DNA of 64,000 bases from Metalysinibacillus jejuensis (GTDB lineage: Bacteria > Bacillota > Bacilli > Bacillales_A > Planococcaceae). The stretch covers positions 1-64,000 of the forward strand of contig NZ_QAFW01000007.1 of assembly GCF_003057615.1 (NCBI RefSeq). Direction: 5' to 3'. The translations under genes were made by a program, and so were the position numbers. A model generated the notes under the pieces. That model saw nothing but the letters and a program-made list of their open reading frames with translations. It did not search any database and was not told the origin of the DNA. Positions 28,310-37,092 of this stretch are shown here, piece after piece. Position 1 is the first letter of the stretch, and every line of letters begins with the position of its first letter.

Positions 28310-28355
28310 AAAGGCGCATAGCTTCCTGATGAATAGTAGGATGCCATGCGCTTTT
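28310..28355. terminator. Bidirectional terminator between ccpA and acuC
   Basis: AAAGGCGCAT (28310-28319) pairs with ATGCGC-TTTT (28346-28355), with an inner TCCT/AGGA stem. It lies between convergent genes. Confidence 0.75.
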
Positions 28356-28356
28356 A

Positions 28357-29511
28357 TTATTTTGTGCTACGAATAATATGTAGTGCTTTATCGAGCATCA
28401 TAGCGTTTTTTTCTTCGATTTCAGCTTTGCGCGGAATCGCCTCATAAAGTGGTGATGGATCTTCCCATGTAGGGATGAGTGGTACAGGAGATTCTGGTTG
28501 CCAGCGATCCAACCAAGCTTGTGGTAAGGAACCAGTCGGCATCGGCTGATCGGTCATTTCGGTCCAAATAAGTGACCACGCGCGAGGTACTACGCGCCAA
28601 ATATCATAACCACCGCCACCTACCGCAATCCATTTACCATCGCAGTATTCATGCGCTAGTTTGTGAGCGAGCTTTGGAATCTCTTGATAAATATTCATTG
28701 TCCCATATAGGTGGGTTAATGGATCAAAGAAGTGAGCATCTGCTCCATTTTGTGTTAGTACAACATCAGGTTTGAAAAATTCAAATACTTCACGCATTGC
28801 CTGTTCATAAATAGTAAGGAAGCTCTCATCTTCGGTAAAGGCATCAATTGGAAAATTAAAGGATGTACCATAGCCCGCTCCACTTCCACGTTCTGTAATA
28901 TTGCCTGTCCCAGGAAATAAATATCTTCCTGTTTCATGAATCGATAATGTACAAACGTTAGGATCGTCATAAAAACTCCATTGTACACCATCACCGTGAT
29001 GAGCATCAGTGTCTACATAGAGCACGCGTGCTCCGTACTTTTCTTGTAAGTATTTGATGGCAACCGTACTATCATTGTAAATACAAAAGCCGGATGCGCG
29101 TCCTTGAAAGCCGTGATGTAGCCCACCACCTAGGTTTAATGCATGTTCTGCCATACCCGTCATGACAGCGTCTACAGCTGTTAAAGTACCACCTACTAAC
29201 TGTGCACTTGCTTCATGCATATTTTCAAAAATAGGCGTGTCTTCTGTGCCAATGCCATAAGGCTCGCCTTGATTTTCTAGCAACTCCCCATGTCCAGCTT
29301 TTTTAACAATTTCGATGTATTTTGCTTCATGTGCAAGAAGCAATTCTTCATCTGTTGCTACGCGTGCAGGAATGATTGCAGCGTCATCTAAGGCATTACT
29401 ATTTTTTAATAAATCCATCGTTAACGTAAGTCTTTTATGATTGAAAGGATGTGTATCTGAAAATTTATAGCCTAATTGTTCAGGTGAGTAAACAAAAACT
29501 GCTTTTTTCAT
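28357..29511 (-). CDS. acuC: AcuC histone-deacetylase-family protein
   Basis: A 384-residue class I/II HDAC-fold deacetylase. Zinc and catalytic motifs: ALNLGGGLHHGFQGRASGFC, VLYVDTDAHHGDGVQ (metal Asp and His), and QNGADAHFFDPL. In B. subtilis AcuC removes the acetyl group that AcuA puts on acetyl-CoA synthetase, reactivating it. ATG directly abuts the acuB stop. It is the last gene of acuABC. Confidence 0.93.
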   Translation of the reverse strand: MKKAVFVYSPEQLGYKFSDTHPFNHKRLTLTMDLLKNSNALDDAAIIPARVATDEELLLAHEAKYIEIVKKAGHGELLENQGEPYGIGTEDTPIFENMHEASAQLVGGTLTAVDAVMTGMAEHALNLGGGLHHGFQGRASGFCIYNDSTVAIKYLQEKYGARVLYVDTDAHHGDGVQWSFYDDPNVCTLSIHETGRYLFPGTGNITERGSGAGYGTSFNFPIDAFTEDESFLTIYEQAMREVFEFFKPDVVLTQNGADAHFFDPLTHLYGTMNIYQEIPKLAHKLAHEYCDGKWIAVGGGGYDIWRVVPRAWSLIWTEMTDQPMPTGSLPQAWLDRWQPESPVPLIPTWEDPSPLYEAIPRKAEIEEKNAMMLDKALHIIRSTK

Positions 29512-30159
29512 TTAAAATTCCACACCAGGATATTGAGGGCCGAGTACATCAAAGCCCTCTTTTAGTAATGCTTCAATCAATTCAATAGGATTTACGGTTT
29601 GTACACGAATGGATAATACACGATGGTTTTCACTTTTCTCATCAGGATAAACGAGTACGCTTTGCACATTAGTATTAGTACTCGCCATAATTTGTGTAAT
29701 ATGCGCTAATGTACCAGGCACGTCCTCGATACGAATTTCGATTTTGGAGCCTGGTTGATGAGCGCCTGTTAATTCTACATACGTATAGAGTAAGTCGGTA
29801 GTCGTTACAATGCCTACAAGCTCACCGTTTGAAATGACAGGTAAGCAGCCGACTTTAGTGTCATAAAAAGTTAAGGCCAAATCTTCTACGGTGTCGAGAG
29901 GGTGCGCCATAATAGGATTTTTAATCATAAACTGATCTACGGTAACATCTAGCAAGTGTTCACGTTCATTTGGCTCTAAAGAAGAAGGTAGTGCCTCTTT
30001 TAAATCGCGTTGTGTTACTACCCCAATAACTTCACGCTGCGCTGTAATAATAGGAATATGACGAATTTTTTTCTCGCGCATTAATTTCATAGCATCTCGT
30101 ATCGTATGTTCTTTTGTTAACGTATACGGCGCGCTATTCATAATTTGTTCGACTAACAT
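29512..30159 (-). CDS. acuB: AcuB, CBS-domain and ACT-domain protein
   Basis: A 215-residue protein: two CBS domains (MNSAPYTLTKEHTIRDAMKL and PIMAHPLDTVEDLA regions, about 1-135) that bind adenine nucleotides, then an ACT-like domain (EIRIEDVPGTLAHITQIMA, 145-215). Its exact role in the acetyl-CoA synthetase control circuit is unclear. GGGAGATGTTAAC precedes the ATG. Confidence 0.9.
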   Translation of the reverse strand: MLVEQIMNSAPYTLTKEHTIRDAMKLMREKKIRHIPIITAQREVIGVVTQRDLKEALPSSLEPNEREHLLDVTVDQFMIKNPIMAHPLDTVEDLALTFYDTKVGCLPVISNGELVGIVTTTDLLYTYVELTGAHQPGSKIEIRIEDVPGTLAHITQIMASTNTNVQSVLVYPDEKSENHRVLSIRVQTVNPIELIEALLKEGFDVLGPQYPGVEF

Positions 30160-30189
30160 GTTAACATCTCCCTTTGTATAATCGTACTG

Positions 30190-30822
30190 CTAATACATAA
30201 AGCGACTCGCAAAGCGTAATTTATCGAAGCGCTCTAATGTATCTTGTTCTACACGTTTCCCCACACGTGCCATTAAGCAGTTGGCAGGATGCGAAGTAAT
30301 TTCAGGATCGTCTGTTGCATAATATTCAAATCCTTGCGTACTCATCATCCTTTCCATCATTTTACGGTAATCCCATACATTTAATCCAGTACCTTTTAAA
30401 TCCCAGTGCCAATAATACTCAGTCGTCATCACTAAATAGTCTTCCATTTCGTCTCCCATAAACGAAACTTCAAGCAACGCTTTACCTGCGCCAGTGCCGC
30501 GGTATTCTTTAATTACTTCGATGGCACCTAGTTCAATCATATTAGGAATAGGATCTTCAGCCCAACGCTCTTGTGGGTCAGGATATAAATATGTGACATA
30601 GCCGACAATGATATCTTTATTACGCATAATAATAATGCGTCCTTCTTCTAATTTTGCAATACCAATAATGGCTTCATGTTGTTGCTTTGGTAATCGAAAA
30701 GCGACAAGGCCTTCATGAAAAGTATAGGTAGCTAAATCTTCTGGGCTGACAGGACCTTCTACAATAACAGTACCATGTTTTGTTTCTTTTTCGATTGAGT
30801 AAAATGTTTTTTTATGCTCCAT
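30190..30822 (-). CDS. acuA: AcuA protein N-acetyltransferase
   Basis: A 210-residue GNAT acetyltransferase. In B. subtilis AcuA acetylates the catalytic-loop lysine of acetyl-CoA synthetase and switches it off. The acetyl-CoA loop is seen in EVIKEYRGTGAGKALLEV. ATG 30822 follows AGGTGGTG and gives the conserved MEHKKTFYSIE start; TTG two codons earlier is less likely. It is first in acuABC and divergent from its target acsA. Confidence 0.92.
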   Translation of the reverse strand: MEHKKTFYSIEKETKHGTVIVEGPVSPEDLATYTFHEGLVAFRLPKQQHEAIIGIAKLEEGRIIIMRNKDIIVGYVTYLYPDPQERWAEDPIPNMIELGAIEVIKEYRGTGAGKALLEVSFMGDEMEDYLVMTTEYYWHWDLKGTGLNVWDYRKMMERMMSTQGFEYYATDDPEITSHPANCLMARVGKRVEQDTLERFDKLRFASRFMY

Positions 30823-30852
30823 TATCAAACACCACCTGAATTTTATAAACTC

Positions 30853-30887
30853 ATTATAACGGATATTATGCGAAAATACGCTATTTT
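30853..30887 (-). promoter_or_regulatory. acuABC promoter region with overlapping palindrome
   Basis: On the minus strand TATAAT (30853-30858 reversed) has a good spacing to a weak -35. That -35 overlaps the palindrome AAAATA-CGC-TATTTT (30873-30887), whose centre resembles a poor cre site. Repression of acuABC, and perhaps acsA, from here is inferred. Confidence 0.4.
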
Positions 30888-30995
30888 TTGCGAAATATAC
30901 ATAAAGTTTTTAAAAAGTGTAAATTTTAAGATAATTGAAAGGTGGTAATGATAGAATAGTAAATATTCTGTTATATAACAAAGGGGGAAATACAA

Positions 30996-32723
30996 ATGCA
31001 AGCAACAGAAGTGGAGAAATTAAAAGCAAAAGCAGGGGATTATTTATTACCAGACTATGAAGCTGTAGCACAGACTCATAATTGGGAAGATACCGAAAAG
31101 CAATTTAGCTGGTATACGACAGGCCAACTTAATATGGCGCATGAAGCTATTGACCGTCATACCTCGACTTATCGCAAAAATAAAGTTGCACTTTATTTTG
31201 ATGACGGCAAACGACGAGAAGCTTATACGTTTAATGATATGAAGATGAAAACAAATCAAGTGGCAAATGTATTGCGACAAATGACAACACTTGATAAGGG
31301 TGACCGTTTATTTATTTACATGCCACGTTCGCCAGAGCTTTATTTTACACTGCTTGGTGCATTGAAACTAGGTGTTATTGTAGGTCCTTTATTCGAAGCT
31401 TTTATGGAAGCTGCCGTCTATGACCGCCTCGATGACAGTGACGCAAAAGTTTTAGTGACAACAAAAGAATTATTGCAGCGCGTACCACTAGATAAATTAC
31501 CACAAATTGAAAAGGTTTTTCTTGTAGGGGATGACATTGAAGAATCTGAAAAAATTGTGGATTTAACAAAGCAAATGACAACAGCAAGTAAGCATTTTGA
31601 TGTCGTATGGGTAGACTGCGAAGATGGCATGATTTTGCATTATACTTCTGGCTCGACAGGTACACCTAAGGGCGTACTTCATGTGCATAATGCAATGTTA
31701 CAACAATACCAATCGTCTCAATGGGTACTCGACCTACGCGATGATGACATTTATTGGTGTACAGCGGACCCTGGTTGGGTAACGGGTACCTCTTATGGCA
31801 TCTTTGGTCCTTGGCTAAATGGTGTCACAATGCTCGTGGTGGGCGGGAGATTCTCACCTGAAGCTTGGTATGGTGCGTTAGACCGTTATAACGTAACGGT
31901 ATGGTATAGCGCACCAACGGCATTCCGTATGCTAATGGGAGCAGGGCAAGGTTTGCTCGAACGCTATGATTTAAGTGCGCTACGCCATGTGTTATCTGTT
32001 GGAGAGCCCCTTAATCCCGAAGTTATTCGTTGGGGAATTAATGAGCTAGGTCACCGCATTCATGATACGTGGTGGATGACCGAAACAGGTGCACATATGA
32101 TTTGTAACTACCCGTCAATGGCAATCAAGCCTGGTTCGATGGGAAAACCATTACCAGGTGTGTATGCGACAATTGTTGATGACCAAGGCGAAGAAGTTAA
32201 GCCTTATACGATGGGTAACTTAGCTATTCGCCGTGGATGGCCTGCTATGATGCGTGAGATTTGGGGTAACCAAGAGCGTTATGATTCTTACTTCTTAAAA
32301 GGTGAGTGGTATGTGTCAGGGGACTCTGCTTATATGGATGGGGATGGTTACTTCTGGTTCCAGGGACGCGTAGATGATGTCATTATGACAGCTGGTGAAC
32401 GTGTAGGACCTTTCGAAGTAGAAAGTAAACTACTTGAACATCCGGATGTATTAGAGGCAGGGGTAATTGGTAAGCCGGACCCTGTGCGTGGCGAAATTAT
32501 TAAAGCGTTTATTGCGTTGCGCGAAGGTGTAGAACCAAGTGAAGCTTTAATAGAAGATATTCGCACATTTGTAAAAACAGGTTTAGCTGCCCATGCGGCA
32601 CCACGTGAGATTGAATTCAAGGATAAGTTACCGAAGACGCGAAGTGGTAAAATTATGCGTCGTGTGTTAAAAGCTTGGGAACTCGACCTTCCAACAGGCG
32701 ACTTATCTACTATGGAAGATTAA
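30996..32723 (+). CDS. acsA: Acetyl-CoA synthetase
   Basis: A 575-residue ANL-superfamily ligase that makes acetyl-CoA from acetate, ATP and CoA. The P-loop-like motif is YTSGSTGTPKGVLH; the adenylate site has DTWWMTETG; the hinge is FQGRVDDVIMTAGERVGPFE. The C-terminal PKTRSGKIMRRVLK holds the lysine that AcuA acetylates in the family. AAAGGGGGAAA precedes the ATG. It is divergent from acuABC. Confidence 0.94.
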   Translation: MQATEVEKLKAKAGDYLLPDYEAVAQTHNWEDTEKQFSWYTTGQLNMAHEAIDRHTSTYRKNKVALYFDDGKRREAYTFNDMKMKTNQVANVLRQMTTLDKGDRLFIYMPRSPELYFTLLGALKLGVIVGPLFEAFMEAAVYDRLDDSDAKVLVTTKELLQRVPLDKLPQIEKVFLVGDDIEESEKIVDLTKQMTTASKHFDVVWVDCEDGMILHYTSGSTGTPKGVLHVHNAMLQQYQSSQWVLDLRDDDIYWCTADPGWVTGTSYGIFGPWLNGVTMLVVGGRFSPEAWYGALDRYNVTVWYSAPTAFRMLMGAGQGLLERYDLSALRHVLSVGEPLNPEVIRWGINELGHRIHDTWWMTETGAHMICNYPSMAIKPGSMGKPLPGVYATIVDDQGEEVKPYTMGNLAIRRGWPAMMREIWGNQERYDSYFLKGEWYVSGDSAYMDGDGYFWFQGRVDDVIMTAGERVGPFEVESKLLEHPDVLEAGVIGKPDPVRGEIIKAFIALREGVEPSEALIEDIRTFVKTGLAAHAAPREIEFKDKLPKTRSGKIMRRVLKAWELDLPTGDLSTMED

Positions 32724-32729
32724 ACATAC

Positions 32730-32765
32730 AGCTTACTTGCATGAATATGCGAGTAAGCTTTTTTT
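32730..32765 (+). terminator. Terminator of acsA
   Basis: AGCTTACTTGCAT (32730-32742), loop GAAT, ATGCGAGTAAGCT (32747-32759), then Ts. Confidence 0.9.
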
Positions 32766-32790
32766 GTTAAACGATAAAGAATTGTATAAA

Positions 32791-32808
32791 AATAAATAAA
32801 AATGCGGT
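32791..32808 (+). promoter_or_regulatory. Candidate ARG box (ArgR/AhrC operator)
   Basis: AATAAATAAAAATGCGGT matches 14 of 18 positions of the B. subtilis ARG-box consensus CATGAATAAAAATKCAAK, including an unbroken 11-base core. It abuts the -35 of the argC promoter, a suitable place for arginine repression. Confidence 0.6.
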
Positions 32809-32836
32809 TGACTTAATATTTATACAGACTTATACT
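32808..32836 (+). promoter_or_regulatory. Promoter of argCJBD
   Basis: TTGACT (32808-32813), a 17-base spacer, and TATACT (32831-32836). Confidence 0.8.
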
Positions 32837-32865
32837 AGGTTTAACACATTTCAGAGGTGAAGAAA

Positions 32866-33900
32866 ATGAAAGTTGGAATTATTGGAGCTACAGGATACGG
32901 TGGTTTAGAACTTATCCGTTTCTTGCACAATCATAAAGAGATGGCAGAATTACACTTATTTACTTCATCCGAAGAAGGCGTGTCATTCTCACAAAAATTT
33001 GGTCACTTAACACATATTGTTGACCATACTTTGCAAAAAATAGACAATGATGTACTAGCTGAGTTGGATGTTGTATTTACGAGTACACCAGCAGGCGTTG
33101 CAAGTAAACTTATGCCTTCGTTAATCGGAAAAGGTCCGAAGCTGATTGATTTATCGGGTGACTTCCGGCTGAAGGATAGCGCATTATATGAAAAGTGGTA
33201 TAACAAACCAGCTGCTGACGCTAAAGCGGTAGCGCAAAGTGTTTATGGTTTAACTGAATGGAATGCAACAGCAGTAAAAGACGCTGCATTAATTGCTAAC
33301 CCTGGTTGTTACCCAACGGCTACTTTGCTTTCTGTTTTACCATTAATTAAACATAAACTAATCGATCCAAGCTACCTTATTGTAGATGCTAAAAGCGGGA
33401 TTTCTGGGGCTGGTAATAAGCCTTCGCAAGGGACGCATTTTAGTGAAGCTAATGAAGGGTTCTCGATATATAAAACGAATGAACATCAGCATATTCCTGA
33501 AATTGAACAAGCGATTAAAATGTTTGCAGGAGCAGATGCAACGATTACATTTAATACGCATCTCGTACCGATGACACGTGGTATTTTAACGACAGCTTAT
33601 GCGCCGGTTATGCCAAATGTTAGCGAACAGCAACTGTATGAGTGTTTACAAGCTACTTATAAAAATCACCCATTTGTACGTGTAGTACAAGATGCAAATG
33701 CTATTAGTACAGGACGCGTGAAAGGTTCAAACTATTGCGACATGTTTGTTAAAGTTGATCCTCGTACAAACCGTGCGACGATTGTAAGCGTAATTGACAA
33801 TTTAGTAAAAGGCGCTGCTGGTCAAGCGATTCAAAATATGAATGTGCAATTTGGTTTCAATCAAATGACTGGTTTAGATGTTGTGCCGCTATTTATTTAA
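32866..33900 (+). CDS. argC: N-acetyl-gamma-glutamyl-phosphate reductase
   Basis: A 344-residue NADPH enzyme, third step of arginine synthesis. The Rossmann motif is VGIIGATGYGGLELIR; the catalytic Cys lies in LIANPGCYPTATLL. ATG 32866 follows AGAGG at eight bases; a GTG three codons earlier overlaps that site. It heads the argCJBD operon behind an ARG box. Confidence 0.94.
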   Translation: MKVGIIGATGYGGLELIRFLHNHKEMAELHLFTSSEEGVSFSQKFGHLTHIVDHTLQKIDNDVLAELDVVFTSTPAGVASKLMPSLIGKGPKLIDLSGDFRLKDSALYEKWYNKPAADAKAVAQSVYGLTEWNATAVKDAALIANPGCYPTATLLSVLPLIKHKLIDPSYLIVDAKSGISGAGNKPSQGTHFSEANEGFSIYKTNEHQHIPEIEQAIKMFAGADATITFNTHLVPMTRGILTTAYAPVMPNVSEQQLYECLQATYKNHPFVRVVQDANAISTGRVKGSNYCDMFVKVDPRTNRATIVSVIDNLVKGAAGQAIQNMNVQFGFNQMTGLDVVPLFI

Positions 33901-33902
33901 CT

Positions 33903-33929
33903 AAGCGCCTCGCTTTATGCGAGGTGCTT
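33903..33929 (+). other. Hairpin between argC and argJ
   Basis: AAGCGCCTCGC (33903-33913), loop TTTAT, GCGAGGTGCTT (33919-33929). There is no T tract, so it is more likely an mRNA-stabilising or processing hairpin than a terminator. Confidence 0.55.
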
Positions 33930-33951
33930 ACCTATTCTAGGAGGGAATATT

Positions 33952-35163
33952 ATGATAATGACAAAACTATCAACGAAGAATCTCGTATCACCAAAAGGTT
34001 TTAAAGCGGCAGGCTTACACTGTGGGCTTAAACATAAGAAAAAAGACTTAGCAATGTTAGTAAGTGAAGTGCCTGCCAGTGTAGCGGGTGTATTTACAAC
34101 GAATGCGATTCAAGCAGCACCACTAGGCGTTACAAAAAAGGTAGTATATGAAACAAAACAGATGCAAGCATTAATCGTTAACTCTGGTAATGCGAATGCT
34201 TGCACGGGGAAACAAGGTAAGGTTGATGCAGAAGAAATGCAACAGCTTACTGCTGATAAACTAGCTATTGATGCTAATTTAGTCGGTGTTTTTTCTACAG
34301 GTGTCATCGGTGAAATTATGAATATGGCGCCTGTACGTCAAGGTGTAGCTAAATTAGATTTACAAGATTCACTCGAGAGTGCTATTGATTTTGCCCAAGC
34401 GATTTTAACGACTGATACGGTAATGAAAAATACTGCCTATTCTACAATTGTAGATGGAAAGGAAGTAATTATCGCTGGCACAGCTAAAGGTTCTGGTATG
34501 ATTGAACCAAATATGGCAACAATGCTTGGCTTTATTACAACCGATGCAAATATTTCTTCTGAAGTATTGCAACAAACACTCTCTTCATTAACAGATGTAA
34601 CATTTAATGCAATCACAGTAGATGGCGATACATCGACGAATGACTCAGTCGTTATTATGGCAAACGGTTTAGCAGGAAATGAACCTTTAACACCAACACA
34701 TCCAGACTGGGCAAACTTTTATAAAACGCTACAAGTGGTAGCAGAGGATTTAGCTAAAATGATTGCTAAAGATGGAGAAGGTGCCACAAAGCTAATCGAA
34801 GTCAATGTCGTGCAAGCGTTAACGGATGAAGAAGCGCGCAAAGTTGCGAAAACAGTAGTAGGCTCTCCTCTCGTAAAAACAGCTGTCTTTGGTGCAGATG
34901 CTAACTGGGGACGCGTTATCGCTGCTGTAGGTTATAGCGGGGCAAGCGTAGACCCGGATAAGATTGCGATTAAAATTGGTGGTAAGCTTTTAGTAGAAGA
35001 CGGCGAGCCAGTGCCATTTTCGGAAGAAGAGCTTATGCAAATTTTAAAACAACATGAAGTGAAAATTGACGTTTCTTTAGGCCAAGGTGAAGGAAGCGGC
35101 TTAGCATGGGGGTGCGACTTAACTTATGACTACGTTCAAATCAACGCCTCATACCGTTCGTGA
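33952..35163 (+). CDS. argJ: Bifunctional glutamate N-acetyltransferase / ornithine acetyltransferase
   Basis: A 403-residue ArgJ. It moves the acetyl group from N-acetylornithine to glutamate, closing the acetyl cycle of arginine synthesis. The proenzyme self-cleaves before Thr in IEPNMATMLGF, which is present. AGGAGG at 33939-33944 marks ATG 33952. Whether it also uses acetyl-CoA cannot be read directly. Its 3' end may overlap argB. Confidence 0.94.
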   Translation: MIMTKLSTKNLVSPKGFKAAGLHCGLKHKKKDLAMLVSEVPASVAGVFTTNAIQAAPLGVTKKVVYETKQMQALIVNSGNANACTGKQGKVDAEEMQQLTADKLAIDANLVGVFSTGVIGEIMNMAPVRQGVAKLDLQDSLESAIDFAQAILTTDTVMKNTAYSTIVDGKEVIIAGTAKGSGMIEPNMATMLGFITTDANISSEVLQQTLSSLTDVTFNAITVDGDTSTNDSVVIMANGLAGNEPLTPTHPDWANFYKTLQVVAEDLAKMIAKDGEGATKLIEVNVVQALTDEEARKVAKTVVGSPLVKTAVFGADANWGRVIAAVGYSGASVDPDKIAIKIGGKLLVEDGEPVPFSEEELMQILKQHEVKIDVSLGQGEGSGLAWGCDLTYDYVQINASYRS

Positions 35164-35896
35164 GCGAATGGTAATTAAGCTAGGGGGAAGTACTCTTGAA
35201 GGCTTAACAGAGGAATTTTTTAAAAATTTTAAAAAGCTACAACAACAATATGATTTAATTATTACGCATGGTGGTGGACCAGCCATTAATCGTACGCTAG
35301 AGGCGCAAAATATCACTTCTTATACAGTAGAAGGTATTCGTGTGACGAGTGAAGCGGCCATTGATGTTGTGCAATCAACATTAATCGGTATTGTTAACCC
35401 GAGTCTTGTCCATGAACTTACACAAGCAGGTATTACGGCTGTTGGTTTAAATGGCTTTGATAGTCAGCTTTTACTCGCTGATTATTTAGATGAAGCAACA
35501 TACGGTTTTGTTGGTGAAGTGAAACAAATTAATACAAACTTACTAGATCGTTTAATTGAAGCAGGTATTGTGCCGGTTATTGCTTGCGTAGCAACAACGA
35601 CAGAAGGTCAAGCGCTTAATATTAATGGTGATACAGTAGCGAGTGAAGTCGCCTTAGCTGTTAATGCTAAAAGCTTACTGTTAGTAACGGATGTTGACGG
35701 TATTCGTATTCAAGAACAATACCAAGATGAGGTAACACCACAGATGATTAATGCATGGATTGCATCTGAAGATATTTACGGAGGAATGATACCGAAAGTG
35801 CAAGGCGCACTAACTTGCTTACAAGCAGGCATTCCGACTGTACAAATTGTAGGTGCAGCTTTAACTGGCACCATTATTAAAAGTGAGGGAAAATAA
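35126..35896 (+). CDS. argB: Acetylglutamate kinase
   Basis: A 256-residue amino-acid kinase that phosphorylates N-acetylglutamate. Motifs: VIKLGGSTLEGL, ITHGGGPAINRTL, LNINGDTVASEVALAVNA. The ATG at 35126 overlaps argJ by 38 bases and has GGGGGTG about 11 bases upstream. ATG 35168, four bases after the argJ stop, fits the usual protein start (MVIKLGG) but has no ribosome site, so it would need reinitiation. The start is therefore open. Confidence 0.9.
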   Translation: MTTFKSTPHTVRERMVIKLGGSTLEGLTEEFFKNFKKLQQQYDLIITHGGGPAINRTLEAQNITSYTVEGIRVTSEAAIDVVQSTLIGIVNPSLVHELTQAGITAVGLNGFDSQLLLADYLDEATYGFVGEVKQINTNLLDRLIEAGIVPVIACVATTTEGQALNINGDTVASEVALAVNAKSLLLVTDVDGIRIQEQYQDEVTPQMINAWIASEDIYGGMIPKVQGALTCLQAGIPTVQIVGAALTGTIIKSEGK

Positions 35897-37018
35897 ATGA
35901 CAGTATTATTTAATAACTACGGTCGTCGCCCCGTACATCTCGTAAAAGGGCAAGGGACAGAAGTGTGGGATGATACAGGGAAACGTTATTTAGATTTTAC
36001 AAGCGGTATTGCAGTACTAACGCTAGGACATGCTAATCCATTGCTCGTAAAAGCATTGCAACAACAAAGTGAGAAGCTTTGGCATGTGTCTAATTTATTT
36101 GCAAGCCCAGAACAAGAAAAATTAGGTGCTTCGCTAGTTAAAGATACACATCTTGCACATGCACTATTTTGTAATAGCGGTGCTGAAGCAAATGAAGCGG
36201 CAATTAAGCTTGCACGAAAGCATTCTGGTAAACATCATATTATTACATTTGAAAAGTCGTTCCACGGTCGTACGTATGCAACAATGGCGGCAACAGGGCA
36301 AGATAAAGTAAAACAAGGTTTTGGCCCACTTGTAGATAAATTTACGACGATTCCATTTAACGACGTTGCAGCCTTAAAGCAAGCGGCAGATGACACAGTC
36401 GGAGCCATTATGTTAGAAGTTATTCAAGGTGAAGGCGGCGTTAACGTAGCGACAGAAGAATTTATTGCTGCAATCAATGAAGTGAGTAAAGAACATGGTA
36501 TTTTAGTTATTGTTGACGAAGTGCAAACAGGGATTGCGCGTACAGGTAAGCGCTATGCGTTTGAATATACTGCACTAAAGCCCGATATTGTCTCTTTAGC
36601 AAAAGGATTAGGTGGCGGTTTCCCAATTGGCGCTATTTTAGCTAAAGCAGAGATGTATGATACGTTAGGTCCTGGTTCACACGGTACAACATTTGGTGGT
36701 AATCCACTCGCTGTAGCAGTAGCTCAAACTGTTATTGATACGGTGTTTACTGAAACGTTTTTACAAAGTGTAGCTGAGTTATCCGCGTATGCTAAGCAAC
36801 AAATTACAGAAAAATTATCACAGTTTACAGTAGTAGGTGAAGGGTTATTGCTAGGGCTTGTCTGCCCAAATGGTGATGCGGCAGCCTATGTGGCAAAAGC
36901 AGAGCAACAAGGGCTATTAGTTGTCCAAGCGGGTCCAGGTGTCATTCGCTTAGTGCCACCACTTACAGTAACAAAAGAAGAAATTGACGAAGCGATTGCT
37001 ATTCTTCAAACACTCTAA
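35897..37018 (+). CDS. argD: Acetylornithine aminotransferase
   Basis: A 373-residue class III PLP aminotransferase, the fourth step of arginine synthesis. Motifs: FCNSGAEANEAAIKLARKH, FEKSFHGRT, DEVQTGIARTG, and the PLP lysine in SLAKGLGGGFPIGA. The ATG directly follows the argB stop. In B. subtilis carAB and argF follow; here the operon ended at a terminator that is now split by an insertion sequence. Confidence 0.94.
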   Translation: MTVLFNNYGRRPVHLVKGQGTEVWDDTGKRYLDFTSGIAVLTLGHANPLLVKALQQQSEKLWHVSNLFASPEQEKLGASLVKDTHLAHALFCNSGAEANEAAIKLARKHSGKHHIITFEKSFHGRTYATMAATGQDKVKQGFGPLVDKFTTIPFNDVAALKQAADDTVGAIMLEVIQGEGGVNVATEEFIAAINEVSKEHGILVIVDEVQTGIARTGKRYAFEYTALKPDIVSLAKGLGGGFPIGAILAKAEMYDTLGPGSHGTTFGGNPLAVAVAQTVIDTVFTETFLQSVAELSAYAKQQITEKLSQFTVVGEGLLLGLVCPNGDAAAYVAKAEQQGLLVVQAGPGVIRLVPPLTVTKEEIDEAIAILQTL

Positions 37019-37019
37019 A

Positions 37020-37036
37020 AAATAAAACCACCTTGT
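37020..37036 (+). terminator. Left arm of the argD terminator, split by the IS
   Basis: AAATAAAACCACCTTGT is the exact reverse complement of 38525-38541, on the other side of the IS. Removing the element and one copy of its target repeat restores a 17-bp stem with a loop of about 10 bases, followed by Ts. Confidence 0.85.
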
Positions 37037-37038
37037 TG

Positions 37039-37063
37039 GGTGCTGCACCCCAAAAGTTAGAGT
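37039..37063 (+). repeat. Left terminal inverted repeat of the IS
   Basis: Starts GGTGCTGCACCCC and ends AAAGTTAGAGT. The inner 11 bases match the right end exactly and the outer part matches partly. Confidence 0.75.
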
Positions 37064-37091
37064 AAAAACTAACTTTTTGGGGTGATTTTTT
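37046..37091 (+). terminator. IS left-end hairpin that covers the orfA ribosome site
   Basis: CACCCCAAAAGTTAG (37046-37060) pairs with CTAACTTTTTGGGGTG (37069-37084, one bulged T), followed by ATTTTTTT. The right arm contains GGGGTG, the likely Shine-Dalgarno of orfA. In a transcript entering from argD the stem would both act as terminator and hide the ribosome site. Confidence 0.75.
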
Positions 37092-37092
37092 T

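Noticed and set aside
30925-30950. cre site before acsA (TGAAAGGTGGTAAT)
   Set aside because: The central CG is replaced by GT, so it fails the core of the consensus.
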